Positions 47,002 through 56,007 of a stretch of 64,000 bases of DNA are shown here, one piece after another. How positions within the stretch are numbered: position 1 is the stretch's first letter; the number at the start of each line of letters is the position of its first letter. The stretch covers positions 617,036 to 681,035 of the forward strand of contig NZ_CP017675.1 of assembly GCF_001870225.1 (NCBI RefSeq), written 5' to 3'. The notes below the pieces were generated by a model. It saw only the letters and a list, made by a program, of their open reading frames with translations, did no database searches and was not told the origin of the DNA. The position numbers and the translations under genes were made by a program. Source of the stretch: Gloeomargarita lithophora Alchichica-D10 (GTDB lineage Bacteria; Cyanobacteriota; Cyanobacteriia; Gloeomargaritales; Gloeomargaritaceae).

Positions 47002-48113
47002 TGTAGCCCCTTATCTAGCTTATCAATTACAAATATATCATCTTCAAAATGACCAAATATGCGTTTAGCGTCTTGGTCACTCCACGCATCACATTCGTGG
47101 GTTGAGGGTGGGTAAGGATTATGTTTTAGTTTTTTGAAGTCCAAAGAATTGGGATTGTGCGTCTGATTGGTATCTAGGCAATGACTGAGTTGGTCGAGGC
47201 GTTGATTAACTATGAGTTTGCGGTCTGCCGGTAGAGCAGCGAAAGTTCTTTTGAAGACTTCTGAGTAGCGAATTTTTTCACTTAAGGGTGGGAGTAATTT
47301 TTCAGAATAATAATCATCTTTGCAACGGTTCCAAACCAATCTACCCCACTCGGAAAGCTCGACTTCATCCCCAACTTGATAAAGTAATGTTTCAGGTATT
47401 TCCTGACATTGATTCACCGGCAAAGTGTGTTTCTTTTCCATTTGTCCTAACAGTCGAAAAACCATGAGATTTTGCCCAATAATTCCTTCTGGATCGAGTT
47501 TAACGGGTAGGCGGGGAATCCGAATCAGTTCACTAGAGTTTTGAAAAATATACACACATTCATCGGCATAAAACATTCCCATCGCCTGTAAAAAGCCATT
47601 CACACTTTTGAATCCACCCGTCAGGTTAAACACAATTTTATAATTGCTTTTTCGATACCCCGGCAAGGTATTTTCCGCCCACTCTACCAACTCATTCATC
47701 GCTATACGAAAATTTTCTGCATTACTCACATTTAAGTATTGAGAGCTGCTCGCAATTTGGACATGACAACCCTGTTTCTCTAACCAGGATTGAATTATAT
47801 TTGCGGTTTGTTGCCCTTGATAGGTGGCGGTGGCTAATAAAATATGAACGTCACTTTTGGGGGGAATTTGCCCGTTGTAATAACCTAAAATGCCATTCAA
47901 TTCTGCACTCCAGTTGCGTACACTTGTTATATCCGTTTGCAGGATTTCTGACCGTCGTTGGGCGATATATGGCTCTAAAATGGCCTTTTGTTCCGGGGCT
48001 AAGTCCTTTTCTTGAGCATCTGCTGTGGTGTTTAATAATTTCCGAATCTCCGCATCTACCTGATTGGTTAGGGTACTGGTGCCACAGGGCGAAACTATCA
48101 AAATGTGGGACAT
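46998..48113 (-). CDS. cami1: CARF-RelE mRNA interferase, Cami1-like
   Basis: A 371-residue fusion. The N-terminal CARF domain (about 1-200, of the TIGR02619/APE2256 type) starts HILIVSPCGTSTLTNQV and has FNLTGGFKSVNGFLQAMGMF. The C-terminal part is RelE-like (LDFKKLKHNPYPPSTHECDA, then RIFGHFEDDIFVIDKLDKGL). This matches Cami1, a cyclic-oligoadenylate-activated, ribosome-dependent mRNA interferase. Activity here is inferred. It is divergent from the Csx3 ring nuclease gene, with 110 bases between starts that probably hold both promoters. Confidence 0.85.
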   Translation of the reverse strand: MSHILIVSPCGTSTLTNQVDAEIRKLLNTTADAQEKDLAPEQKAILEPYIAQRRSEILQTDITSVRNWSAELNGILGYYNGQIPPKSDVHILLATATYQGQQTANIIQSWLEKQGCHVQIASSSQYLNVSNAENFRIAMNELVEWAENTLPGYRKSNYKIVFNLTGGFKSVNGFLQAMGMFYADECVYIFQNSSELIRIPRLPVKLDPEGIIGQNLMVFRLLGQMEKKHTLPVNQCQEIPETLLYQVGDEVELSEWGRLVWNRCKDDYYSEKLLPPLSEKIRYSEVFKRTFAALPADRKLIVNQRLDQLSHCLDTNQTHNPNSLDFKKLKHNPYPPSTHECDAWSDQDAKRIFGHFEDDIFVIDKLDKGLH

Positions 48114-48223
48114 GGATGCGTTACCTCTTGAATTCTGTCATCATAGCGAGTATATCAGGGCCTAGAACCCTACTCTTCCAGAAAATTTTATGATTCATTG
48201 GGTATTGCATCTAACACAAAATC

Positions 48224-49150
48224 ATGTCTTCTCCTACGGTTTATTTCCACTGGCGGCTGGACGTGACCCAGACCGGTTTGGGTTGTCAGGTGGTGGAAAT
48301 TGAATTATTGCGCCCTGACCGGTTGATGTTCCCGGAGAATTTGACCCATCTGCACCTGCCGCCCCAGCTAGACCCGCGCCGGGGGGTGATTCTCACGGGT
48401 CGCGCCCCGATTTGGCTCTACGGTTGGTTGGTGCATGCTTGCCATCACACTCGCTGGGTGGCCTGCTATGACCCCCGTTTGGGGGCTATCGTGGTCAATA
48501 CCCATCACCCGGAAGTGACCCTTGGGCAAGTATTGTTATTACAATCTCAGGGGGAACAATCTCCCCTGGCCGCTACCGTGATGGTGGTTGGTCCTCCCCG
48601 CAGTGGTAAAAGTCTCCTCAGCCATGCCCTGTTTCAGGGGCTATTGCCCGCCTATCCCGGCGTGTATCTACAACGGGCGCACTGGGACGGGGAGGGAAAT
48701 TGGTTCCTAGAAATCCCCAACGCCCCGCAGGGACAAGCCCTCAAGCAACAGTATCGGGGGGGCGAGACTGCGGAATTTTTCCCGTTTCAGGCGCAGGCGA
48801 TTCTCAATCTGCGGCGGCAAAAACAACTGGTTATCGTCGATGTGGGGGGTAAGGTTGACCCGGCCAAACAGCCCCTTTTGGAAGCCTGTACCCATTATCT
48901 AGTGGTCAGTTGCGAACTAAAAGTCATCCCCAGTTGGCATGAATTTTGTGCCGAACGGGGTAATTTACAATTGCTAGGCATTGTCCATACTCATGTGGGG
49001 CAGGGAGAACAGCTGCGCCAACAAACACCTTGCCTGGAAATCGAACTGGGTATTCCGCCCAACGCTCCCCTGACCCCGCCGCCAATTTTACTGGAAATGA
49101 TGCAAAATCTCGCCCGCCCAGCCGTTTTGGAAGGGGGTGATTCCATCTAA
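48224..49150 (+). CDS. csx3: Csx3 ring nuclease fused to P-loop ATPase
   Basis: A 308-residue fusion. The Csx3 domain (about 1-115) has LPPQLDPRRGVILTGRAPIW, WLVHACHH and CYDPRLGAIVVNTHHPE. Csx3 (Crn3) degrades cyclic tetra-adenylate. The C-terminal domain has Walker A (VVGPPRSGKSLLSHAL), Walker B (QLVIVDVGGKVD) and looks like a kinase/ATPase. Fusions of this kind are known in cyanobacteria, but the role of the ATPase is not settled. The first gene of a plus-strand set with the NYN and HD genes. Confidence 0.88.
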   Translation: MSSPTVYFHWRLDVTQTGLGCQVVEIELLRPDRLMFPENLTHLHLPPQLDPRRGVILTGRAPIWLYGWLVHACHHTRWVACYDPRLGAIVVNTHHPEVTLGQVLLLQSQGEQSPLAATVMVVGPPRSGKSLLSHALFQGLLPAYPGVYLQRAHWDGEGNWFLEIPNAPQGQALKQQYRGGETAEFFPFQAQAILNLRRQKQLVIVDVGGKVDPAKQPLLEACTHYLVVSCELKVIPSWHEFCAERGNLQLLGIVHTHVGQGEQLRQQTPCLEIELGIPPNAPLTPPPILLEMMQNLARPAVLEGGDSI

Positions 49151-49190
49151 AGATATAACAGAATTATTGATAGTTCCCGAGGAGGGGCAA

Positions 49191-50105
49191 ATGAATGTCA
49201 CAGCGAAGGTGGGGTGGTATGGTGGTGCGCTACTGCTAACTTTGTGGACGCGGCAAGTGGTGTTTGGGGTGTTGCCTGCGGCGGTCTTTTGGCAGCGGCG
49301 ACAATGGCAACAGATTAACCGGATTATTGACCAAAAGTTTGGACAAACCCTTGATTTTACTCACCAAATTCACCTATTCCAAACCCAACTGGATCGCTTA
49401 AGTGCGAATGGTCATGCTTCTGTTTCAATTCGTCAACAAACTACCCCAATTATTCAGCAAATTGGTCTGATGCAACAACGGTTGCGTCAAATTGAATTGG
49501 GCACAACTCCCCAGGTTGCTCAATTAACCGACCAACTCATTCAGCTACAAACCCAGATGGACAGCCTGGCGCAGGGGGTGATTCCCCGCCAGGGGGTGGG
49601 GGTATTTATTGACGGAGCCAATCTCCATGCCAGTGCCCGCCAGCGGGGGGTGCAATTGGATTATGCCCGCCTCCTAACCCAGGTACTGCCCAAGGATACC
49701 CCGGCTACTGCGGTACATTTCTACAGCGGTCACGACCCGGATAATCTTCCCCAGCGGCGTTTGCACCGGGATTTAGCGCAAATGGGTATGAAAATGCACC
49801 TCAAATCGGTAACTCAATTTGCTGATGGTGCCAAAAAAGCGAATTTGGATGGGGAAATGATCGTGGATTTGATGATAAATACTTTTGCCCATGTGATTCT
49901 CCTCAGTGGCGATGGGGATTTTTTGCCCGCCTTGCAACAACTGGATCAGCAGGGGGTGCAGGTCACGGTGGCGGCTTTTGGGCGGGATACCCATCAACCC
50001 CTGAAGCAAAATTTCCCCTTTCGTGACCTGGCAAAATGTTGCACTTCCACGGGTCAAGTCATTGCCTTACCCGCTAAACAAACCCGTAAATACGCCCACG
50101 GATGA
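49191..50105 (+). CDS. Membrane-anchored NYN (PIN-like) nuclease
   Basis: A 304-residue protein from the ATG at 49191, with GAGGAGGGG just upstream. One membrane segment (WYGGALLLTLWTRQVVFGVL) is followed by a helical, probably coiled-coil region (IQQIGLMQQRLRQIELG), then a NYN domain. The domain has the acidic residues in VGVFIDGANLHASARQR, DGEMIVDLMINTF and LLSGDGDFLPALQQLDQQGV. NYN proteins are RNases. The start lies 40 bases after csx3. Confidence 0.85.
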   Translation: MNVTAKVGWYGGALLLTLWTRQVVFGVLPAAVFWQRRQWQQINRIIDQKFGQTLDFTHQIHLFQTQLDRLSANGHASVSIRQQTTPIIQQIGLMQQRLRQIELGTTPQVAQLTDQLIQLQTQMDSLAQGVIPRQGVGVFIDGANLHASARQRGVQLDYARLLTQVLPKDTPATAVHFYSGHDPDNLPQRRLHRDLAQMGMKMHLKSVTQFADGAKKANLDGEMIVDLMINTFAHVILLSGDGDFLPALQQLDQQGVQVTVAAFGRDTHQPLKQNFPFRDLAKCCTSTGQVIALPAKQTRKYAHG

Positions 50106-50115
50106 GGTGATAATT

Positions 50116-50688
50116 ATGCTCAGTTTTTGTTTTGCCCAAGCCTTGATTTACGCCCACGAATTGCATCAGAAACAGGTGCGTAAAGGTACTTCTATTCCCT
50201 ACATTAGTCACCTGCTGGCTGTCAGTGCCATTGCTTTAGAACATGGTGCCAATCAAGACCAAGCCATTGCCGCTTTACTCCATGACAGTTTGGAGGATGC
50301 TCCCCAATACAGTGGCCGCTCCCGGCAAATGATTGAATCAGAAATTGCCGAACAATTTGGTGCGGAGGTACGGCGGATTGTCATCGGTTGCACGGATACT
50401 TTTGGAGATGGTCAAAAAGTAGATTGGTGGCAAAGAAAAATCATTTATCTTCAGCATTTAGAACAGGCAGATGAGGCGGTTTTACTGGTATCCAATGCGG
50501 ATAAATTTCACAATGTCCAATGTATCTGGCGGGATTATCAAAATCTTGGGGAAAATCTGTGGGCACGATTCACCGGGGGTAAAATTGGCACCCTATGGTA
50601 TTACCAAAACTTGGCGGAATTATTCCATCGCCGCCGCCCGTCCCGTCTCGCTACGGATTTGCAAATCGTAACGGATATGATGACATAA
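50116..50688 (+). CDS. HD-domain phosphohydrolase, RSH hydrolase-like
   Basis: A 190-residue HD protein similar to the (p)ppGpp hydrolase half of RelA/SpoT. Metal ligands are visible in YISHLLAVSAIALEHG, AALLHDSLEDAPQYSG and LLVSNADKFHNVQCIWRDY. The ATG at 50116 has GAGGTG before it. The start is 10 bases after the NYN stop, so the three genes from csx3 form one unit. The stop TAA is the first three bases of a MITE-like element. Confidence 0.85.
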   Translation: MLSFCFAQALIYAHELHQKQVRKGTSIPYISHLLAVSAIALEHGANQDQAIAALLHDSLEDAPQYSGRSRQMIESEIAEQFGAEVRRIVIGCTDTFGDGQKVDWWQRKIIYLQHLEQADEAVLLVSNADKFHNVQCIWRDYQNLGENLWARFTGGKIGTLWYYQNLAELFHRRRPSRLATDLQIVTDMMT

Positions 50689-50798
50689 GCCATCCCACAT
50701 GATAGCCTGCGTGCCGTAGGCATACAAACGTTCAGAAGAACCAAGGACGGGGGCGGTGCCCCTGCGAACGCTTATGCTTAATTCAAATAGGATTGTTA
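50686..50798. repeat. MITE-like element, family A, between HD and Uma2 genes
   Basis: Starts TAAGCCATCCC, has TTCAGAAGAACCAAGGACGG and ends AATAGGATTGTTA. Its first TAA is the stop codon of the HD gene. The following TA(TG) supplies the A of the Uma2 start codon at 50800. Confidence 0.8.
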
Positions 50799-50799
50799 T

Positions 50800-51381
50800 A
50801 TGATTGCCCAAAACTCTTTCCTGCCCGTTGCAGCGTATCTCCAGATGGAAATGGCCAGTCCGGTCAAACATGAATATATCAATGGCGAAATTTATGGGAT
50901 GGCGGGAGCGAACGATGCTCATGTCACCATTACCTTAAATCTGGCGGCTCTCCTGCGCAGTCATATCCGGGGGAGTGGCTGTCGGGTGTACATCACGGAT
51001 ATGCAAGTGCGCCTCGAAATCCCTAATTGTTTTTACTACCCGGATATTATGGTTACCTGCGACAGTCGTGACCAGGAAAACGCCACTTATAAATGCTTTC
51101 CCAAGCTGATTGTGGAGGTACTTTCCGCTTCAACCGAGGCATTTGACCGGGGGGACAAATTTGCGGATTATCAAACCTTACCTAACCTAGAAGAATATGT
51201 GCTGATCAACACCCGACACCCGCGGGTGGAATGCTTTCGCCGGGGTGGGAATGGTTTGTGGATATTGCAATCCTACCCCCCGGAATCGAGATGTTTTACA
51301 CTCCATAGCGTGAATTTTGAGGCGACATTGGCACAATTGTATGAAGATGTGGAATTGGCAATAAACCCATCGCAGTCATAG
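50800..51381 (+). CDS. Uma2 family putative endonuclease
   Basis: A 193-residue Uma2 protein. Features are SPVKHEYINGEIYGMAGAND, FYYPDIMVTCD, KLIVEVLSASTEAFDRGDKF and NLEEYVLINTRHPRVECFRR. This is the subgroup with DRGDKF in place of the usual lysine region, where K follows one residue later. Its ATG adjoins the MITE-like element end. Confidence 0.92.
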   Translation: MIAQNSFLPVAAYLQMEMASPVKHEYINGEIYGMAGANDAHVTITLNLAALLRSHIRGSGCRVYITDMQVRLEIPNCFYYPDIMVTCDSRDQENATYKCFPKLIVEVLSASTEAFDRGDKFADYQTLPNLEEYVLINTRHPRVECFRRGGNGLWILQSYPPESRCFTLHSVNFEATLAQLYEDVELAINPSQS

Positions 51382-51487
51382 CGCAACCCTACAGTCCGTT
51401 CCCCATCGGTTATCGCTGTAATTTACTTGGAAGTGTCTCCTTCTAACGCCGTTTAGGATACAGAGATTGGGTTCAGGGGAAATTTTA

Positions 51488-51817
51488 ATGGACAGAAGAG
51501 AAGAAATAATTGCCGAGGAAGATCGAAGTAGGCGAGAGCGGGAATTGCGGCGAGTTTATCGTTTGTCCCAGCGCGCGTATTGGGTAACGGTGTTGTTGGG
51601 CATTTTGTTTCCGATTGGGGCGTATATTTACACGCGCAGATGGCGGGCAATGTTGATTTTTCTGGCTTTGGCCGGATTCATGGGTCTGATATTTACCCCG
51701 GAAAATGAATCGGCAGAATGGGAGCCATCGGCGGTATTTATGGTGTTAGGGGCGGTGGGAGCCACGGTGGATAATGGGCGGGCGATTCGTTGGGCACGAA
51801 CAAAAATGGGAGGTTGA
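51488..51817 (+). CDS. Small membrane protein upstream of cas1, locus B
   Basis: A 109-residue protein. A charged N-terminal helix (DRREEIIAEEDRSRRERELR) is followed by two or three membrane segments (AYWVTVLLGILFPIGAYIYT, AMLIFLALAGFMGLIF, AVFMVLGAVGATVDNG). The ATG at 51488 is chosen over one 21 bases upstream. The stop is 2 bases before the next gene. No family recognised, and there is no counterpart in locus A. Confidence 0.65.
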   Translation: MDRREEIIAEEDRSRRERELRRVYRLSQRAYWVTVLLGILFPIGAYIYTRRWRAMLIFLALAGFMGLIFTPENESAEWEPSAVFMVLGAVGATVDNGRAIRWARTKMGG

Positions 51818-51819
51818 AT

Positions 51820-52083
51820 ATGCGACGCAATCGGTGGCTGTTCCGGCGGGTGAGAAATTTGTTGGCCGCCCTGGTCAACGGTGGGGTGACCTTAACGGTG
51901 TTGCTCATCGCACCTTTGGGTTTGGCGGCGGTGATTACTAATACCATTCTCGTCATGGTATGCACATTTTTTGGCGAAGAAGTCACGGACTTTTTTGTGG
52001 GAATGCTACGCCAAAGTATCACGGGAGAACTGCTCCCCGATGAACGTGAAACCCGCATTACCCGCACCCGTGACCGGGAATAA
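51820..52083 (+). CDS. Small membrane protein coupled to Cas1, locus B
   Basis: An 87-residue protein starting at the ATG at 51820 with GGGAGG 6 bases upstream. The membrane segment ALVNGGVTLTVLLIAPLGLA is nearly the same as in the locus A protein at 34110, with TNT following in both. The C-terminal third is charged and differs between the two. The stop overlaps the cas1 start (TAATG). The repeated linkage makes it a candidate adaptation-associated membrane protein; function is unknown. Confidence 0.75.
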   Translation: MRRNRWLFRRVRNLLAALVNGGVTLTVLLIAPLGLAAVITNTILVMVCTFFGEEVTDFFVGMLRQSITGELLPDERETRITRTRDRE

Positions 52084-53072
52084 TGCGTACCCTATATCTC
52101 TCGCAACAGGGATGCTGGGTAACCCTCAAACAAGAGTTTTTACGGGTATTATCGGGCAGACAAGAGCTATACACCGTACCCCTACCCACCCTGCAACAGG
52201 TGTTAATTTTTGGGTATGCCCAGATGACGACCCAGGCGATTCGGGCTTGTCTCGTCCGGGAAATCCCGATTGCTTATTTATCCCAGACGGGCTACTGCTA
52301 CGGGCGGGTGATGCCTTTAGCGCGGGGGTATCGGGGGTTAGCCCAACGGCAACAGGCGATGGCGGAGCAATGGCGGCTGCAGACAGCCCAGCAAATTGTG
52401 CGGGCGAAACTGCTCAACAGTCGGGTATTGTTGATGCGGCAGTTGCGGGAAACGCCCACGGCATCCGGGGCAATGGTGGTCAATAGTCTGAGTCATTTGG
52501 CGGCACGGGCATTACAAACTGACCGTTTAGAGCCGTTGTTGGGCATTGAGGGGATAGGAGCGGCGTTGTATTTCCCAGAATTGGGGAATTGCCTACGGCA
52601 GGAGGGCTTTATTTTGCTCACCCGCACCCGGCGACCGCCAACCAATCCCGTTAATGCCCTGCTCAGTTTTGGCTACAGCGTCTTGTGGAACCATTTGTTT
52701 ACTTTGATTGAATTACAGGATTTGCATCCTTATGAAGGTTGTTTGCACCGGGGAAATCGCCAACATGCGGCCTTAGTTTCGGATTTGTTAGAGGAATTTC
52801 GGGCACCCATTATTGATTCATTGATGTTGAGTTTAATCAATCGGAGAATTTTAGATGCCGATCAGGATTTTATGTATGAAAAGGGGGGATGTTTTTTGAA
52901 TGAAACCGGTCGCAAAAAATTCTTGAAAAGTTTTTTAGAACGCATGTCCATAAAAATCAAAACCCAGACCGGAACCCAACCTTTTTGGGATGTCCTCACC
53001 CAACAGGTGCGCCAATACAAACAGTGTATTTTTAATCCAGAACAGGTATATCAACCCTATCAAATTCGTTAA
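52083..53072 (+). CDS. cas1: Cas1, locus B
   Basis: A 329-residue Cas1 with Glu in GIEGIGAALYFPELG, His in GCLHRGNRQH, and DLLEEFRAPIIDSL. NPVNALLSFGYSVLWNHLF is the central helix. It is a paralogue of the Cas1 at 33132. Both have the same gene order: membrane protein, cas1, cas2. Confidence 0.97.
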   Translation: MRTLYLSQQGCWVTLKQEFLRVLSGRQELYTVPLPTLQQVLIFGYAQMTTQAIRACLVREIPIAYLSQTGYCYGRVMPLARGYRGLAQRQQAMAEQWRLQTAQQIVRAKLLNSRVLLMRQLRETPTASGAMVVNSLSHLAARALQTDRLEPLLGIEGIGAALYFPELGNCLRQEGFILLTRTRRPPTNPVNALLSFGYSVLWNHLFTLIELQDLHPYEGCLHRGNRQHAALVSDLLEEFRAPIIDSLMLSLINRRILDADQDFMYEKGGCFLNETGRKKFLKSFLERMSIKIKTQTGTQPFWDVLTQQVRQYKQCIFNPEQVYQPYQIR

Positions 53073-53073
53073 A

Positions 53074-53352
53074 ATGTTATTGTATATTGTCTGCTATGAC
53101 ACCCCTTCAGATAAACGACGTAAAAAAATGGCAGACATCCTGGAAGGTTATGGGAAGAGGGTGCAGTATAGCGTTTTTGAATGTGTATTGCCCCTGGAAC
53201 AATATCAAGAATTAAAAAAGCGTTTACGCAAGCGATATAAAGAAGGGGAAGATTGCATTCGCTTTTATCCCATTTCCCAACATACCCTGACGCAAGTAGA
53301 TTTGTGGGGTGGACCGTCCCTAGCCCAAGAACCGGGTTCGGTGATCATCTGA
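53074..53352 (+). CDS. cas2: Cas2, locus B
   Basis: A 92-residue Cas2: MLLYIVCYDTPSDKRRKKMA at the start, GKRVQYSVFECVLPLEQY, and CIRFYPISQHTLTQVDLWGG at the end. The ATG at 53074 starts one base after the cas1 stop. Array 2 starts 200 bases downstream. Confidence 0.96.
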   Translation: MLLYIVCYDTPSDKRRKKMADILEGYGKRVQYSVFECVLPLEQYQELKKRLRKRYKEGEDCIRFYPISQHTLTQVDLWGGPSLAQEPGSVII

Positions 53353-53552
53353 TGGACATCCCCGCCAAGTTTGCGAGCATCGCCCAAAAACCGCCAAACC
53401 CCCATTCTTTCGTTGAGACGCTCGACATGGCTCCCAGAAGGGGTTTGAGGCACTTTTCGGAGTCCGCAAATAGTACAAAGTATAAACATTCTTTGAGTCG
53501 CTCGCAAATGCCCCTTGCAATTCCCTGCCCATGCGGGTTTTAATAGGGGTAG
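53353..53552 (+). promoter_or_regulatory. Putative leader of array 2
   Basis: 200 bases without a gene between cas2 and the first repeat. It includes an AT-rich stretch (AATAGTACAAAGTATAAAC) that could serve as a promoter for the array. It ends GGTTTTAATAGGGGTAG before the first repeat. Confidence 0.55.
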
Positions 53553-56007
53553 CTCCCCACTCGCTGGGGAACCCAATAAATTGGAAACTACAGTGTGCGT
53601 CAAAGGAACTGAAATTGCCGTGCTACTCCCCACTCGCTGGGGAACCCAATAAATTGGAAACTTTTTCGTCAACAAAATCTAAAAATTCTTGGTCATCAAA
53701 ATCTCCCCACTCGCTGGGGAACCCAATAAATTGGAAACGGGAAGGTGTGAGGAAAGGTGTATTGACGCTTGAGACTTCTCCCCACTCGCTGGGGAACCCA
53801 ATAAATTGGAAACCTTTTTGGGAGATAACTTCGTCCCAGTCGTACCTGTCTCCCCACTCGCTGGGGAACCCAATAAATTGGAAACAATCGACCGCTGGCT
53901 CCCGCCATGCTGGTAGGTGTAATCTCCCCACTCGCTGGGGAACCCAATAAATTGGAAACCGCATAGTTGAACGCTTTCTACTAATCTGAGAGGCCTCCCC
54001 ACTCGCTGGGGAACCCAATAAATTGGAAACAGGCGTAAGGTAGGCGGATTGAGACCGACTAGGTAAGTCTCCCCACTCGCTGGGGAACCCAATAAATTGG
54101 AAACCTAAGGCGAGTGAAATTGTTAAGCATGCGTACCTCTTCTCCCCACTCGCTGGGGAACCCAATAAATTGGAAACGTCTAGCATTCAATTGAACGCCG
54201 GGGCTATCAAGGCCTCCCCACTCGCTGGGGAACCCAATAAATTGGAAACAGGATATGTTGGGGTGATTTTCCGCAACGCCGCAGGTGTACACTCCCCACT
54301 CGCTGGGGAACCCAATAAATTGGAAACAGTAAATCCAAAAATAATTTCAAAACTTGATCCGGCTCCCCACTCGCTGGGGAACCCAATAAATTGGAAACGT
54401 TCCATCGTGCCCCCTGGTGGCTAAATGTTTTCTTAGCTCCCCACTCGCTGGGGAACCCAATAAATTGGAAACAATGTCCATTAGTTCCCCTCCAGTGCCG
54501 CTTTGTTCCCCCTCCCCACTCGCTGGGGAACCCAATAAATTGGAAACAGATTTTCAAACGCCGTTTGACAAAGGTAGTCATATGCCCTCCCCACTCGCTG
54601 GGGAACCCAATAAATTGGAAACTTCCCTCCTCCTGGAACACCCCCCAGCGCTCTCGCAGCCTCCCCACTCGCTGGGGAACCCAATAAATTGGAAACATAT
54701 CTGTTGTTATGGAAAAAGGCTGACCCGCAAGGCTCCCCACTCGCTGGGGAACCCAATAAATTGGAAACATTACCCGGGGTTCTTGAGTGTTGAAAGTCAT
54801 AAAAACTCTCCCCACTCGCTGGGGAACCCAATAAATTGGAAACTTGTGTATTTCCCCCGGGTTCTTAAGTTTTCGGCATCTCCCCACTCGCTGGGGAACC
54901 CAATAAATTGGAAACTTGGCGTCCTGCCCGTTAATCTCGTACGCGCAAAAGCTCCCCACTCGCTGGGGAACCCAATAAATTGGAAACCCGATCATCTTCA
55001 GTGATTGCCCTTGGTCGGTATCGTAGGCTCCCCACTCGCTGGGGAACCCAATAAATTGGAAACCCAAACCAGCATTTTCTAACGATAAATTGACACTACT
55101 CTCCCCACTCGCTGGGGAACCCAATAAATTGGAAACCGGAGCAGTAATTCTACTGGACAGGGTTATTTTGCGGTCTCCCCACTCGCTGGGGAACCCAATA
55201 AATTGGAAACATCATAGCTATACAGCCAATCACAATGTCGGGGATTCTCCCCACTCGCTGGGGAACCCAATAAATTGGAAACTCCCGTCTGACCGAACCC
55301 AGCGGTATTCTGGGATTTCTCCCCACTCGCTGGGGAACCCAATAAATTGGAAACATCTCAGCCGATTTCATGAAGTTGGAAAAATTGAATTTAGCTCCCC
55401 ACTCGCTGGGGAACCCAATAAATTGGAAACTACCGCAAGTTGTAAACTGCGTCTGCTATTTCCATCCTCCCCACTCGCTGGGGAACCCAATAAATTGGAA
55501 ACATAGGAGAACGGGCTTTTATCCAATCCAGCATGGCTGCTCCCCACTCGCTGGGGAACCCAATAAATTGGAAACTCAGAGGGTCGGAACGCGAACGTCG
55601 CCTCGTATTTCCTCCCCACTCGCTGGGGAACCCAATAAATTGGAAACACGATGTCCCTATTGGAAAAAAGCAACTCCACCCAGCTCCCCACTCGCTGGGG
55701 AACCCAATAAATTGGAAACTAAGGGTGCCCCGACCAGCGTCGAATTTAAGTTGACTCCCCACTCGCTGGGGAACCCAATAAATTGGAAACCTTCTTCTGC
55801 CTTCGCTAATTCAGCAGACTTCATGAAACTCCCCACTCGCTGGGGAACCCAATAAATTGGAAACTACCGCAAGTTGTAAACTGCGTCTGCTATTTCCATC
55901 CTCCCCACTCGCTGGGGAACCCAATAAATTGGAAACTACCAAGGTAAATGGAATCCATATTCCAGGAACTGCTCCCCACTCGCTGGGGAACCCAATAAAT
56001 TGGAAAC
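53553..56007 (+). CRISPR. CRISPR array 2: 34 repeats, 33 spacers
   Basis: Repeats are 36 bases, seemingly all identical, starting CTCCCCACTCG and ending AATTGGAAAC. They form a 6-bp stem (TCCCCA/TGGGGA with loop CTCGC) and a small CCAAT/ATTGG hairpin. Spacers are about 35-42 bases. The spacer at 55431-55466 recurs exactly at 55865-55900. The repeat layout resembles that of the Synechocystis III-Bv array as I remember it. The distal repeat abuts a truncated gene. Confidence 0.98.

Noticed and set aside
54207-55124. Long minus-strand reading frame with repeating FQFIGFPSEWG or FPIYWVPQRVG peptides
   Set aside because: It is a translation of the 36-base CRISPR repeats; spacer lengths happen to keep frames open. 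The same applies to similar frames on both strands from 53.5 to 56.0 kb and in array 1.
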